Assembly: GCF_026151205.1 (NCBI RefSeq)
Contig: NC_087082.1
Coordinates: 2,694,001-2,758,000, forward strand
Direction: 5' to 3'
Source: Bolinopsis microptera
Taxonomy: Eukaryota > Ctenophora > Tentaculata > Lobata > Bolinopsidae
Length of the DNA stretch: 64,000 bases
A program made the translations under genes and the position numbers. The notes beneath the pieces are model-generated. The model was not told the origin of the DNA. It saw only the letters and a program-made list of their open reading frames with translations, and did no database searches. Positions 51,401 through 61,949 of the stretch are shown in pieces (the stretch's first letter is position 1; every line of letters begins with the position of its first letter).

Positions 51401-54400
51401 AGGGAGGGACAAGCGTGAGGTTCAGATTGTACGACAAGACGGTTGCCATGGTAAACACCCACCTCTCAGCACACATGGACCAGGTTCACATCAGAGATGA
51501 GGAATACTGGAACATCATGAGTGAACAGGTAAAATAAACACGTGGTGCAAACATAACCACGTGGTGCAAACATAAACACGTGGTGCAAACATAAACACGT
51601 GGTGCAAACATAAACACGTGGTTTGATAAAAACACGTGGTGCAAACATAAATGCAATTAAAAATCAGCTCATTTTTTTCATAACTGACGGCGTACGAATT
51701 TAAAAAAGATAAAGACTTCAAAATGTTCTTCACTGAGAACCAACAGGCTTGGCGACGGAACATTTTACTGATTATAAATCATCAAGCGTGCCCATCACTT
51801 TAACGTGACCCACTTTTACTGCTAAATAGCTAAAAATAGAACATTTTAAATGCCACCTGGTCAGTTGTCAAGAAAAAAAACAAATGGTTTTACCTGCTTC
51901 AACAGCTCAGATAATTATGACAAAACATTTGTTGTTTTTTTATAGAACCCGTCCCCAATCTCGTATTGAAAAAAAAAACACTTTAAAAGACCAAATATAT
52001 TTAAATTGAACAACTGCTAAAACGCGCCTCATGGAAAACTGAAATGTAACGTTCTCCGCTCACCGCTGCCTAGAGCAACACCTAGTAATAAGCTAATGAC
52101 ATGTTACTAATTACTATACTTCTGACAAAAGTACTCTCATTAAAGCTACATACGTATTAGGCTGACCAGGAAATCTCTATATTGTGGCAACTATCACATT
52201 ATTTTGGTTTTGGTTTGTAGAGCTGTACACGCCACGTATGTCCAGATTCATTATAATAGATAATAGATATAATGGAAGACTTCAATGTTATATTATGCTA
52301 CGGAAACACAGGTCGGTCTAAAAATCTCCAAAGAAGACAAAGATAAGACAGTAATATATAAATTTAAGATCTTCAACCTGTAGAAATCTATTGAAAAACA
52401 AAGCTGTGAATTTCAGGCTACAAAACAAGTCAAATTACAGTTTTAGAAGGTTTTCTATGAGACTTAGCAGAAAATATGTTCTTTTGGTTTTGGTTTTGGT
52501 TTTGGTTTTGGTTTTTGGAGCTGTACACGCCACGTATGCCCAGATTCATTATAATAAATAGTAGGACTTCTAGGCAATGAGCTTGGTTGTGGGACACACT
52601 CAACTAGGGAAGCTGAGAGGCCTCAAAACAAATCTCATTATATAGAGATATCAACAGAGTGTGAGCCACTGCCTGACCAACCTGTGGTTAGAGTTTGCCA
52701 GGCTCTATGAGAGTGGCAGAGAGTGTCTTCTGAGTTGATGAGATTCAGAGTATCCTTTGTCCGTGATGCTGGTAACAAACTCTTGTTGTGATTTAGTCAC
52801 GTGTTAAAGATGCCACATGGGGAAAAAAATGGAACAAAGATGTGGATAAATAATTATCTTTGCACTGCAGTTGTTCCGAGTAATATGCACTGTTAATCAT
52901 TTAATCATCATGAGAGTCATGAGGGTCTAAAATGGAAACTATCACATTAAACTAAGCAAGGCTTGATGACTGATGTTGTGAGCACTAATAAGTATACGGA
53001 GATATATTTGATGTTGTTACATGGAACATAATAGAACGCAATATTTTAATAAAGCGCTCAACCAGGATTACCCAGGTGGTTTTTGTTGGATTAACCACCT
53101 AACCATTGACCAGGTGGTTTTTGTTGGCGTATTAATCACATTTAACGTCTTGTCAGGCTTGTAAATCATGGAGGAACAACAAAATGACATACATGTCCAT
53201 TTAGCACTGACTGGTTTCATTAGAGTCTAAAGTAACTTCATAAACTCTAGTATTTATATATAAATATTATATTGTATATAACAAGAAATAAACACCAAAT
53301 AAATTACTGGCCCTGTTACACCGAACAAGTTATTAACTAAAGTCTAAAACAGCATTCTGGATTAGCAAACGTGTCGTTTGCTTATTCCCCCTCTCAGTAT
53401 TACACTAATTGCATACGTTGCTCTTTTCTTACTCTCTTATCTTAGTGCTTATCTCTGTTGATTGTAACGTGCAGCTACAGTGGTTTGTGTATCACCGTGT
53501 TACACGACCATGACCATCCCGCCCAGCGAGTATGGTGAAAAGGAGATCAACATGTTAAGGGGTGACTCAGTTGAACTTCTCAGCAAGGCTATGTACGAGA
53601 TGGAGATCACAGCAATGAAGCAACTATCCCCTTCGTGCGTGAAGAAGATGACTAAGAACACTGCGTGTGACTTGTTGCACGATGCGTTAAGATATTTGGA
53701 GGAGTTCACTGGTGTCGTATCCACGGACTACAAGATGGCCTCAAACTCAGTTAAACATCTTATGTTCGAGACACAGGAGACCATCATTAAGCTGCAGTCA
53801 GAACTACTAGCCTGCAAAAATGAACAGTTGGAATCGTTGCAGACGTCAGTTAAATCGTCAGTCGGAGAGTCTGTCAAGGCTGAATTCCAATCCTTCAGCT
53901 CGGTATTACAGGCGAATTGTCCAGAATCTCAGAAGCCTGTCAGTTCTGAAATGATCAAGAAAGCTGTGAAAACTGTGGTACAGGAGGAAGACCGAAACAA
54001 AAATCTGATGATTTTTGGTTTATCGGAGCAGGACAATGAGGAGCTCAGCACCGTGGTCAGTGAAGTGTTCTCAGCAATCGGAGAGAAACCCAGAATCGAA
54101 GCTAGTAGAGTCGGAAAGCTCAAACCTGGCAAGGCTGTGAGACCAGTTAAAGTGACTGCGGCAAGTGCAACAATTGTTAATCAGATTCTCGCTAAATCGA
54201 GAAACCTGCGAGCAACGGAAAAGTTTAAAACTGTTTTTATCAGCCCAGATCGATCTCCAGAACAGAGAGCCAAGCAAAGAGAACTCGTCAGGGACATGAA
54301 AAAACTGGTAACTGAGCAGCCTGATAAGCTACACTTTATCAGAAACGGTGCTATAAAGAGTACTGATAAGACTAATAAGACTGCAGAATGAGCTTGTGTG

Positions 54401-57400
54401 TTTTTAATAATTGATTATTATTAGTGTATTCAAGTTTTTGTTGTGTGGAGGATGTTTTAACTCACTCTTGTGTGCCCAGTCTTGCACTGTCAGTATTTCT
54501 CGACACTTTGAGCACACAAAACTGTCAGTTTTCGCGACATTTGTCAGATTTCGTTTTCAGTTCTGTCAATTTCAAGCGCTACTAGCTCTACTACTAGTAG
54601 TCTACTTCAGCTCACATTAAAGGGAGTTTTCGTCGTGCGTGTAGCGCCTTTCAAGTTTAACTTGGACGGATAGGATTTATAAAACTTCTGATTATAATAT
54701 TTATACTATATTGTATTTTGTATCTATGTATTTTAGTAAATGGTCATTAGAACCACCGGCACCGTCCGGGCCCAAACAAACAAACAGAGACAAAGCGGGA
54801 TAAAGCCACCCCTTTCCGTGCTTCTTAATTGTACAAGCTTTGTTTAATAATGTCAGAATACACAGACTAATACATTATTATACGAGGCAGACCTCCTGAT
54901 CCTGTCAGGACAGATCATGTGATCACCCAATCAGTGACGATTGATTACAATCTGATTGAGTTAGGAATGGGCTCCGGCTATACCTAGAGATCTAGAGTTC
55001 AGCAATACATAAAGTACATAATACATTACCCACTGAAGCACTGTACTAAACACTAAAGGGATATTGCGTGAAACGACTATATGGTAAACCACGCATCTTC
55101 ATAGCTGACTTTCAGCCTTGGTAAAATGTGTATTTGTTGGCTGACTTACCTATGTGGTCAGATGAATCTAATATCATTGATCACACAGTCTTCTAGTGGT
55201 AAGATAATAACCAAAACTCCAAGCTTTCCCATTTTCTAAATCCAGGGTGCATATCATACGGTACACCTACTTTAGTTTAACACGCACTCTAGTTCGATAC
55301 GTACTGTAGTTCGACAAACCCTAAAGTTCGACTTTGTCAAACTACAGTGCGCTACCTGGACTTTAGTTCGACACGTTCTCAAGTTCGACAAAAGAACTTC
55401 GACTGGATGAGAAAGATATTCATAAAGAAAAATTTAGTAATTCAAAATATCTTTCGATTTAGTTTTTTATCGAACAATTTTGAGTCGCATATCAAATTTG
55501 ATAACGTTCCGTGAGCCAGAAGTTACGGTAATATTATAAAGGACATGAATATTCTCTGAATTATAGTAGAGATATATTTATTATATATAATATATAATAA
55601 GATTGTTATATAGCACAAGACCAGGTCTGTTTGAGGGATGTCTGTTAGTAGTTTTTATTGAGTCAGGGTATATTCTCAAAAAAAACTTGTGCCCTTCTTT
55701 GCCTAATACTCTAATAGAGCCAGAAATACAAACAAACAAGTTTTAGTGAGCAGTCATCAACAACGCTCGAATAAAAGACGTGCATTAAACGATATAATAG
55801 TCTATGCTTTGATATTGGACGAAGTGGCTCCGCAATATGATATCAGGTCAACTAAACATATGAGGCTAGACTCAATAAAATTATTCGTATTACATGATAC
55901 CATATCCCTTACAAACGCTCGATAAAAGACCTGATGGATATCATGCTTTGTTTAGAAAATATTATTTAAAATTTTACTCGTCACCACCGTAGTCACTAGT
56001 AGTGGAATATCAATGATCTCATGATCTGTTAGAGTTTAGACTGAGCAAAGAGAACGGTCCTGAGACTTGATATAAGAGATTTTCTAGAAATGAGCTCATT
56101 AAAAATCAGCCATTTCAAAACCAACCGTAGCCACCGTACTACGTTATCACTTATGAGCACATAGACTGTAAAGTGTAATATATGTTAAAATGCTAATTAT
56201 GTCTAAAAGCTACTTACCCTAATGAGTAATGAATAATTATTGGTTGGTTACTAGACCCACGTTGTTGTTACAATTGGTTCTCCTGCAACTGCTTTCAATG
56301 ATAATAAGTTTAAAATGCTTCATCGGCTCAAATTTATGGTAGGACCCAAAAAATGAGTAACTATGAGACAGTAACAGTAATGACGTATGTTGTTTTACGG
56401 AGATAAGAAAAATTTAATTTTATGAAATTAAATTTTATGAAATCAAACTTCAGTGCTGCACGCCGCCGGTTTTTTTTTTCAAAACGGCGGCGGTGTGGTT
56501 AAAATCTGCGGCGGCGTAATCGGCGTGAGGTCACGTGATTTTGCAGATTACATTTTCCTCTAGAATAATGCCAATAATTAACAGTTTTAAATTTTGACAC
56601 GAGGCTCGTAATATCTAGTACCTTACAAGACATATTTATAACGTACGAAATGTGGCGGTTTTCCGAAAATTTCGCCATATTTTCGGACCGCCAAAATTTC
56701 GGTCGTCGTAATAGAATCCGTCGCATTATCTTTTAGCTTATTTCAATGACTGTGCCTTCACTGCTTTATTTTGTTTTTAAAAAGTAATATCAAGTAAAAT
56801 AAATAAATAAATTCTGGCATCTTGGGACAAATTATTACCACACCAATGACGAATTGAATGTCAAGCAATACAGTTTAAATTTGCATTAAAATACATGTAT
56901 GTGCTAACATGAAAGTCTTACAGTCTTAATACAGACTAAGTTTGAACATGATTTTACCGAATTTCAGAAATTTCCTTACTGCTTACTGTCACAAAAAATG
57001 ATGAAAAATACCCTTATTTTCTGTGACGTCCGAAATTTGACGGTTTTTGTTCAATTTCGCCATATTTTCGGACCGCCAAAATTTCGGTCGTCGCAAATTA
57101 AGCCGCCATAAATATGTCTTGTAAGGTAGTATATAGTATAAACAGGTTCACGCCGTGTACGCCATTTGAAAACGGCGGCGTGGCCGGAAAATCATCGGCG
57201 GCGGCGTGCAGCACTGTGAAATACACAACGAGGATCACGACAGCACCAAATTGTAACAAACAACTTGTTACAGGATTTCGACGACCCTCTGTCAGAGCAT
57301 TTGTACGACCACGACTACCTCTTCTGGTCTGGAGATCTCAATTACAGAATACAGCTCGGAAATGACGAGGTTAGTACAGAGAAGGTCTCTATATTTAACA

Positions 57401-60400
57401 ATTAGGGCTATTGTCTAGTATTTAGCCACACAATCATCTTGATTACCCTAATCACCACAAAACGGTTTTGAACCATCAAGTAATCAAGGTCCTAGTCATC
57501 ATGGCTATGTAACAACTTGGATCATTTGCATTGAGATTAAATTCATCTCCATAACACTAAGTACCATATTGTGTCACAAATGAGCAGCTTGTTACATCAA
57601 TCTACCAAGCACTTGTTTTCTTTCTTTCTTCTTGAGAGGGGTTTTTGTTTACCACACTCTTTGCTTGCAATGCTCATGAATAAAGAATTAGTTTGTCATT
57701 AGTCCCACCATCCCCCCCCCCCCCCCCCCATTTGCATGACGTTTAGCTAGTAGCTAGTAGCTCGTAGTCACCATTCTGTATATCCTCACTCCTTGTCTGA
57801 ATAAATCTTGTGATCGAAGACATAAATGTGGAGGTACTGAGCCTGATGAGTCTTATATACAGTAGCTATGGGCAAAGTGGGGATCTAAACTTTTTAAGTG
57901 GCTTACGTAATATGTGAACAATCCCAAAGTAACGAGTTTAATCTTTATGAACTTAATTCCAGGTTCGTGCAGCAATAACAAACGGCAAACATTTAGACTT
58001 GATGGAACACGATCAGTTGCGTCAAGAGAAGCTTGCTGGTCATGCTTTTATTGGATTTCATGAAGCTGACATCACCTTCAAACCTACTTACAAATTTGAC
58101 CCAGGTTTGTTCCTAAAAATATATGGAACGTAAATTCATGATGTTTATCGAAAGCAATAGCTCAATGTTTCATCTCATTTTCTGATTATAAGATAACTGC
58201 CGAAGTAAGCGAGTAGCACTAAACAACTAACGATATTATAATAGTAAGCACTGATTCCTCCCAGAAACCGATATATACGACACCAGTGAGAAGAATCGAG
58301 TGCCGGCATGGTGTGACCGTGTGCTGTGGAGAATCAAAGCAGAGCGCGCGGAAATAGCGCATGCGCTAAACTGGGACGGTGAGGGGGACTCCAGTGATTC
58401 TAGCTTATCTAGCTGGACTTTTTCTGGTACGTAAAATCGGGTTTAATTGAACGAAGAATTTAGATGTTTATAATCTTTGTCTTAAATTTGATCCTTCGAA
58501 CAGCTGTTGAGCAATGAAACGCAAACATAATCTTAGCAAAATGAATATATTTCTTTTATCTTCAGCATTTAATCAGTCACATAATCTGAGAATATCAATG
58601 GTTAGTTTGAAAATGTCAAAAATTCTCATCAAAAATGTAGTAAAGTCTCAAAAAATTAATTAATTAATTTAGCATCTCGTCAAAATGGAATAGTTTAAAA
58701 TCGGAACAAAATTAATGGCATATACTATAATAATGTGGAGTCTGCAGTAGTTCATTAAATCAAAAAGACGCAATTCAAAAATTGATAGACTGCATATATA
58801 AACAAAAAATGGACGATATAAAAATAAAATTCGGGACACCATGAAAAATTAGCTTCCAGAAACGGAATTCACATTGTTCAGGCCAAACGGATAAAGTGTC
58901 TTCAATTTGTTAATATAAAACTGTTCTGACTTTCTAATATTATCTGGGGATGTAGAACACAAAATATCAAAATGGAAACTTTCATTGAAATCAGATCTCT
59001 CCCTCAAATTATGAACTGAAAAAAGATGTGCCCCTAAAACATTCTCGTCATCAAAATCTCTGTGGCTCTCAACATTCCCCTTACTACTCGCCTCTAAAAT
59101 CTCATAATATTTACTGCGATGACCATTCACACGTTGGCTGAGGCTGGTGACTGTTTTTCCCACGTATACGTTATTAACAGTACAAAGTTTGCACGTCGCG
59201 CCGTACACAATGTTGCGTGTCTTACAGTTACCACCTTGAGTTCTGACTGAGTGTCCATTATTGGAGACCATGGAATTGCCACTATAATCTTTGTCGTATT
59301 CTGAAGTAGTATTATAAAGTTATAACTTATTATGTTTGCTAGCTGAATTTTGTTATAAGAACTTATGAAATGAAATAAAATGAAATAATGTGCATATATC
59401 CCGCCCATATGGATAGCAGCAGGCACAAGTGCTAGCTACTAACCATGTCAGAGCGGCTCTAAAGGGTGAGTGAAAAAGACTAGCATTAAAAATGAATGTG
59501 ACAATATCGAAAATAATTTAAATTACCCTAAGATCTTGTGCTCAAAACAATTAATACCGCTTCTGATATAATGACGGTTTTTAATGTTATATCCTACACT
59601 CTGTTCTAAATCCGGATAGAACTAATTTCGTCCTCTCCGTAGATTTCTCAGGCTTATCAGATGCTAGCGGAGCGAGTGGGAGCGATTTGTCTGATCACTG
59701 TGAAGTTGACGGCGGATGTACCTCGAAACAGTATCTCGAGGTAACTAAGCCTGAAAAGAAGAAGAAGAAGAAAAAGAAGAAGAAGAAACAGTCGGGAACG
59801 AGAGATGATAATGCGCATTCTGATCGATCCAATTGGGAGGCGATGCGAAAAAGAACAATAAGTCTCATGAAGAAAACAGCCGTATATGCGGCTTCAACAG
59901 GTTTGACATTTTACAATGCTATATGACATCATGACAACTGCAGTATAAGTAGCTGTATCAACAGCAACAAAATGTGTATCAGATTTCATTATCACGTTAA
60001 ATATTAGTTTTAAAACCTCTCATACATGAAGTTAACATGTTACTTACCTCTGTTTTCTAGGGAGTGCTATGTTACGCACGGCTACCGGCACGGCTCCTAT
60101 CAAGATACATAAAGCTGATGTCGCTGACCCGGAGAGATTCAAGGACTTGATGAACACACTCGAGCGAGAAAAGGTAGATATCACGTTGTTCTTTGATGTT
60201 TTCGGTCGCTGACAGCTATTTTGCCAGCAAACTGTATTCTACACAGCCTTTGTTTTGGCCAGCCTTCCGGCCTGGAGATTATAAAGCAATGAAAGGCATT
60301 AGTTTGGTCAAATCAAACGGAACATATGCTATCAGACTTTCAACTGACTATGGCAGGGTTAAAACAGTTTTAACGCTAGCAACGATCCCCTTTTACATAG

Positions 60401-61949
60401 TTCCACTAAAATGATAATTTAAGATTAAATATGTATACTGTATAGTGATAGGTAGATAAAGTAAAAAATGTAATAAAACGGTACTAAGTAAACGTAATCG
60501 ACACGTCATACAACGAACTGCCCCAAACTACAATTACTCCCGCGTAATTTCCCGCGTAATTCTAAGACTCCGATTTGCGCCGCCGCAAAGTTATTATAAA
60601 ACTAAATTCAACACGTGCGACAAATATCTCGCAACATAAGAAAAGGATGCCATAGGTCAAGCTATGTCATTAATATATTTCCACACCCAATACCAAACTT
60701 ATTCTTTAGCCCATGCCTCTTTACCACTGATAAGTATATTTTACTAAGACGATCCCGTCTAAAACCCAACTCAATTAAATCATCAGTAAACTTTAAAACC
60801 CTATCAGAAAAAGCAACAAGATTATTACAGATCCTAGAATATCTCACAACCTGTGAGATAAACATAGTTGTTTATGCCGCGCGCACGACCATTTTAATGA
60901 TGAAAGTGCAGCTTCCTGCATCGTTGAAGTATGTGATCGATAGCGCGCTTTTAAAAACTTCAACTTCTTCCGAGTTGTCACGTGAGTACCACGTGGGACA
61001 AAAGTTCGTAATTTGATAACCACGTTTAAGTACATATGCTGATGTAAACATGGGCATCACCTGATCGCCTAAATTTTGCATCCCCTGCTAAATTATAGAC
61101 ACAGAGCGAGCTTCGGTGCGACTCACAATTCGTCATTTGATAGAAGCGCACTAGTAAGTATTCTGATCAGACTTACTTAGTTATCATGAATAAGCTAGTA
61201 TTTAAACCACAGGAAGTCCAATCGCTATTATAACAACAATGTTGAGCAAAGCTAATGAATTGTAAATTTGAAATATCATCCCAGGTAGCTGAAGTTAAAG
61301 AAAAGTATGAGAACTGCGTGAGACCGCTTGTTTACAAATCCTACCCTGAATACAAACAATCGGACCATAAACCAGTATCTGCTCTTCTTGAGGTCAGTAG
61401 TTTCCAACAATGGTAACTCTTGTATTCAAAACTAAGATAAAATGATAAACGAGAGATTCGTATGTTCTTATTGTTAGAAGACACTTGAATTATGCATTTT
61501 TCAGGTGGGCGTTAATACGAATATGAAACCGTTGATCAGCTTTGGACAAGATAAATATGTATGGAAAAAAGGAGATAAGCTCGATGTTTTAATAGATGTT
61601 CGTTCAAGAGTGGTGAGTATTATGTAGTAGAAAGATTTTTTGTTGTTCAAAATGTCTGGGAACTTGGGAAGAAAGTTAATTTCTGTAAACTGATTTAACA
61701 AACAATAGCAAGTAATGACTATGTTTATCTCTTTTTCAGTGGAGTTTATCCTCCTGGGATTGGGTAGCGATAGTGGATCCTAACTGGACCGATCCTCACA
61801 AGCATTACATCACCTACCAATACATTACCAAGGACACTGCCAAGTTCGGCTGGGAGACCCACCCTGGGGTTGCTAAAACTCTAAACCTCGTCCTTAACTC
61901 ATCTAAAATGAGTGCTCCGATAGCAATCGCTGTTTTGGAATGCCTATGA
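39454..61949 (+). CDS. INPP5K-like: Inositol polyphosphate 5-phosphatase with leader peptide and SKICH-like domain, 568 aa
   Basis: Twelve exons, all phases consistent: 39454-39635, 40256-40331, 49604-49729, 51403-51528, 57274-57369, 57963-58104, 58265-58426, 59643-59900, 60061-60173, 61285-61392, 61505-61612 and 61740-61949 (TGA). Residues 1-24 form a signal-peptide-like leader ([17 protein letters not shown]). The 5-phosphatase domain follows: [41 protein letters not shown] (about 187-196, catalytic motif 1), [10 protein letters not shown] (263-272, motif 2) and SDHKPVSA (453-460). Between motif 2 and SDHKP lies an insertion of about 170 residues, acidic/Ser-rich and then with an 11-Lys run; INPP5K has only a short loop there. 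Exons 11-12 give a SKICH-like beta domain ([12 protein letters not shown]). The family removes the 5-phosphate from inositol phosphates and phosphoinositides, normally in the cytosol, so a leader peptide is unusual. ATG 39454 is the first in-frame ATG; Met34 could serve as an alternative, leaderless start. Confidence 0.92.
40332..40663 (+). other. 5' part of 5-phosphatase intron 2
   Basis: Donor GTTAGT at 40332. No exon on either strand is supported before the foldback element. Confidence 0.5.
40664..42750. mobile_element. Foldback element with G-run ends and minisatellite interior (2.1 kb)
   Basis: The left end is a 20 nt G run followed by TGTCACGTCCGTCTATGTCC; the right end mirrors it before a 13 nt C run. 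TATAAT stands outside both ends (40658-40663 and 42751-42756) as a likely target duplication. A stretch around TCTCATAGAATCCAAAAAGG occurs in direct orientation near both ends (40710, 42687). The interior is arrays of GGACATAGGC-type units (40730-40840, 42500-42665) and 1.5 kb of CCT/CAGTCCTCCT polypyrimidine (40997-42495). No transposase ORF. Confidence 0.75.
40997..42495. repeat. Polypyrimidine satellite, CAGTCCTCCTCCT type
   Basis: About 1.5 kb almost wholly C/T on the + strand, with irregular CCT trinucleotides broken by CAGT, CAGCCAT and GGGT words. Open frames inside (40987-41253, 42071-42274) are repeat artefacts. Confidence 0.95.
42798..44413 (-). CDS. Secreted CCP (sushi) protein 1, antisense inside 5-phosphatase intron 2 (3' end uncertain)
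   Basis: Exons 44413-44287 (ATG and signal peptide, [18 protein letters not shown], then a [12 protein letters not shown] spacer), 44159-44076, 43918-43727, 43590-43231 and 42986-42798. Every junction is phase 1, usual for extracellular modules. Exons 2-3 encode an unnamed domain ([34 protein letters not shown]). Exon 4 encodes a CCP domain whose centre holds a run of about 60 residues of Ser-Glu/Ser-Val repeats. Exon 5 encodes a second CCP (DCTGFGT...[13 protein letters not shown]). At 42797 a good donor (GTGAGC) suggests further exons; without splicing the frame stops near 42765. The 2.1 kb foldback element begins just downstream and may have cut the gene. Likely a secreted adhesion or complement-like protein; the partner is unknown. 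It lies on the opposite strand to its host gene. Confidence 0.75.
43294..43486 (-). repeat. GACTCA/GACACA hexamer tract coding for Ser-Glu/Ser-Val
   Basis: About 31 hexamer units (TGAGTC/TGTGTC on the - strand) lie in frame inside CCP exon 4, between the second and third CCP cysteines. All unit changes keep a multiple of 3. Confidence 0.92.
44414..47023. other. Intron 2 sequence between the two CCP genes
   Basis: AT-rich with dispersed repeats. A segment at 45208-45360 matches 56200-56325, and 45405-45465 matches 21720-21780 in inverted orientation. GAATACTGTACTATT plus CTGTCATGAGCC is repeated at 45965-45993 and 46263-46292. No exon supported. Confidence 0.5.
45208..45360. repeat. Dispersed repeat, second copy at 56200-56325
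   Basis: Shared blocks include GTTACTAGACCCACGT, ACAATTGGTTCTCCTGC and GCTTTCAATGATAATAA in the same order in both places. Probably a fragment of an unidentified element. Confidence 0.65.
47023..47094. repeat. Interstitial telomere motif inside a 22 bp inverted repeat
   Basis: Four CCCTAA units (about 47045-47067) lie between GACTCTACGGCGTAAGACTC on the left (47024-47043) and its inverted copy on the right (about 47073-47093). The pair can form a hairpin with the telomere motif in the loop. Confidence 0.85.
47936..49015 (-). CDS. Secreted CCP (sushi) protein 2, paralogue of CCP 1, with a 1 nt lesion
   Basis: Exons 49015-48955 (ATG, signal peptide [19 protein letters not shown]), 48776-48684, 48427-48248 and 48114-47936. 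Domain order matches CCP protein 1: unnamed domain ([37 protein letters not shown]), then a CCP (YEGCFVPDV...ITVSC / [14 protein letters not shown]...AGAC). Exons 1-3 keep frame with phase-1 junctions. Exon 4 is 179 nt where 180 would keep frame: EITVSC is in one frame and [16 protein letters not shown] in the next, so one base is missing near 48020-48030. Unless that is a sequencing error the product is truncated in its CCP. A donor (GTAAGA) follows exon 4, but no further exon was recognised. Also antisense inside 5-phosphatase intron 2. Confidence 0.7.
49730..51402 (+). other. 5-phosphatase intron 3
   Basis: Donor GTTACT at 49730 and acceptor TTTTTTCAG at 51402. Repeated GAGCTTATTAAAAAT near 50377-50410. 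No other feature was recognised. Confidence 0.6.
51536..51650. repeat. 20 bp tandem repeat CACGTGGTGCAAACATAAA, about 6 copies
   Basis: It starts 8 bp after the exon 4 donor of the 5-phosphatase gene. Each unit carries a palindromic CACGTG; the fifth unit is altered (CACGTGGTTTGATAAAAA). Confidence 0.9.
52195..52565. repeat. Paired direct repeat with TTTTGG tracts
   Basis: TTTTGG tracts followed by AGCTGTACACGCCACGTATG and CCAGATTCATTATAATA occur at about 52202-52260 and 52487-52558. Possibly the ends of a retroelement or SINE. Confidence 0.55.
53510..54391 (+). mobile_element. LINE ORF1-like protein, intact 293-residue frame
   Basis: Single open frame from ATG 53510 to TGA 54391 (a GTG ten codons earlier is unlikely to be used). 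The N-terminal part is helical, with a heptad-like stretch around [19 protein letters not shown]. The C-terminal part matches the RNA-binding region of CR1/L2-like ORF1 proteins as I know them ([39 protein letters not shown]). No reverse transcriptase follows. It lies in 5-phosphatase intron 4. It may be a 3'-truncated insertion or a retained ORF1; the uninterrupted frame suggests it is young or maintained. Confidence 0.75.
54620..56450. other. Intron 4 sequence downstream of the ORF1 relic
   Basis: AT-rich, with a palindromic TTCGAC/GTCGAA repeat at 55265-55395 and the dispersed repeat at 56200-56325. No exon supported. Confidence 0.5.
55265..55395. repeat. Short palindromic repeat (TAGTTCGACA family)
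   Basis: Words such as TAGTTCGA, CTGTAGTTCGACAAACCC and AAACTACAGTGCG alternate and pair. It resembles 39160-39265, with C replaced by TTC in the motif. Confidence 0.5.
56451..57216. mobile_element. 766 bp inverted-repeat element, CAGTGCTGCACGCCGCCG ends
   Basis: The left end CAGTGCTGCACGCCGCCG is mirrored at the right by CGGCGGCGTGCAGCACTG. CAGTG-type ends recall hAT elements, but no clear 8 bp target duplication is visible. A 33 nt block (CATATTTTCGGACCGCCAAA and on) occurs in direct orientation at about 56676-56710 and 57060-57094. It ends 57 bp before exon 5 of the 5-phosphatase gene. Confidence 0.75.
58849..59271 (-). mobile_element. GIY-YIG endonuclease fragment of a Penelope-like element
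   Basis: A 140-codon frame with a CKLC metal-binding pair, NNVYVGKT (YIG-type motif), [10 protein letters not shown] and the C-terminal [17 protein letters not shown] ending typical of Penelope-like GIY-YIG domains. The reverse-transcriptase part is absent upstream, so it is a 5'-truncated copy in 5-phosphatase intron 7, opposite strand. Confidence 0.8.
60662..60865 (-). mobile_element. Reverse-transcriptase C-terminal fragment, probably Penelope-like
   Basis: A 67-codon frame containing [27 protein letters not shown] and [12 protein letters not shown], the helix-rich tail after the RT core in Penelope-like polyproteins. It lies in 5-phosphatase intron 9, opposite strand. The palm motifs are missing. 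Confidence 0.6.

Noticed and set aside
60615..61016. 133-codon + strand frame in 5-phosphatase intron 9
   Set aside because: Antisense to the reverse-transcriptase fragment and without recognisable features.
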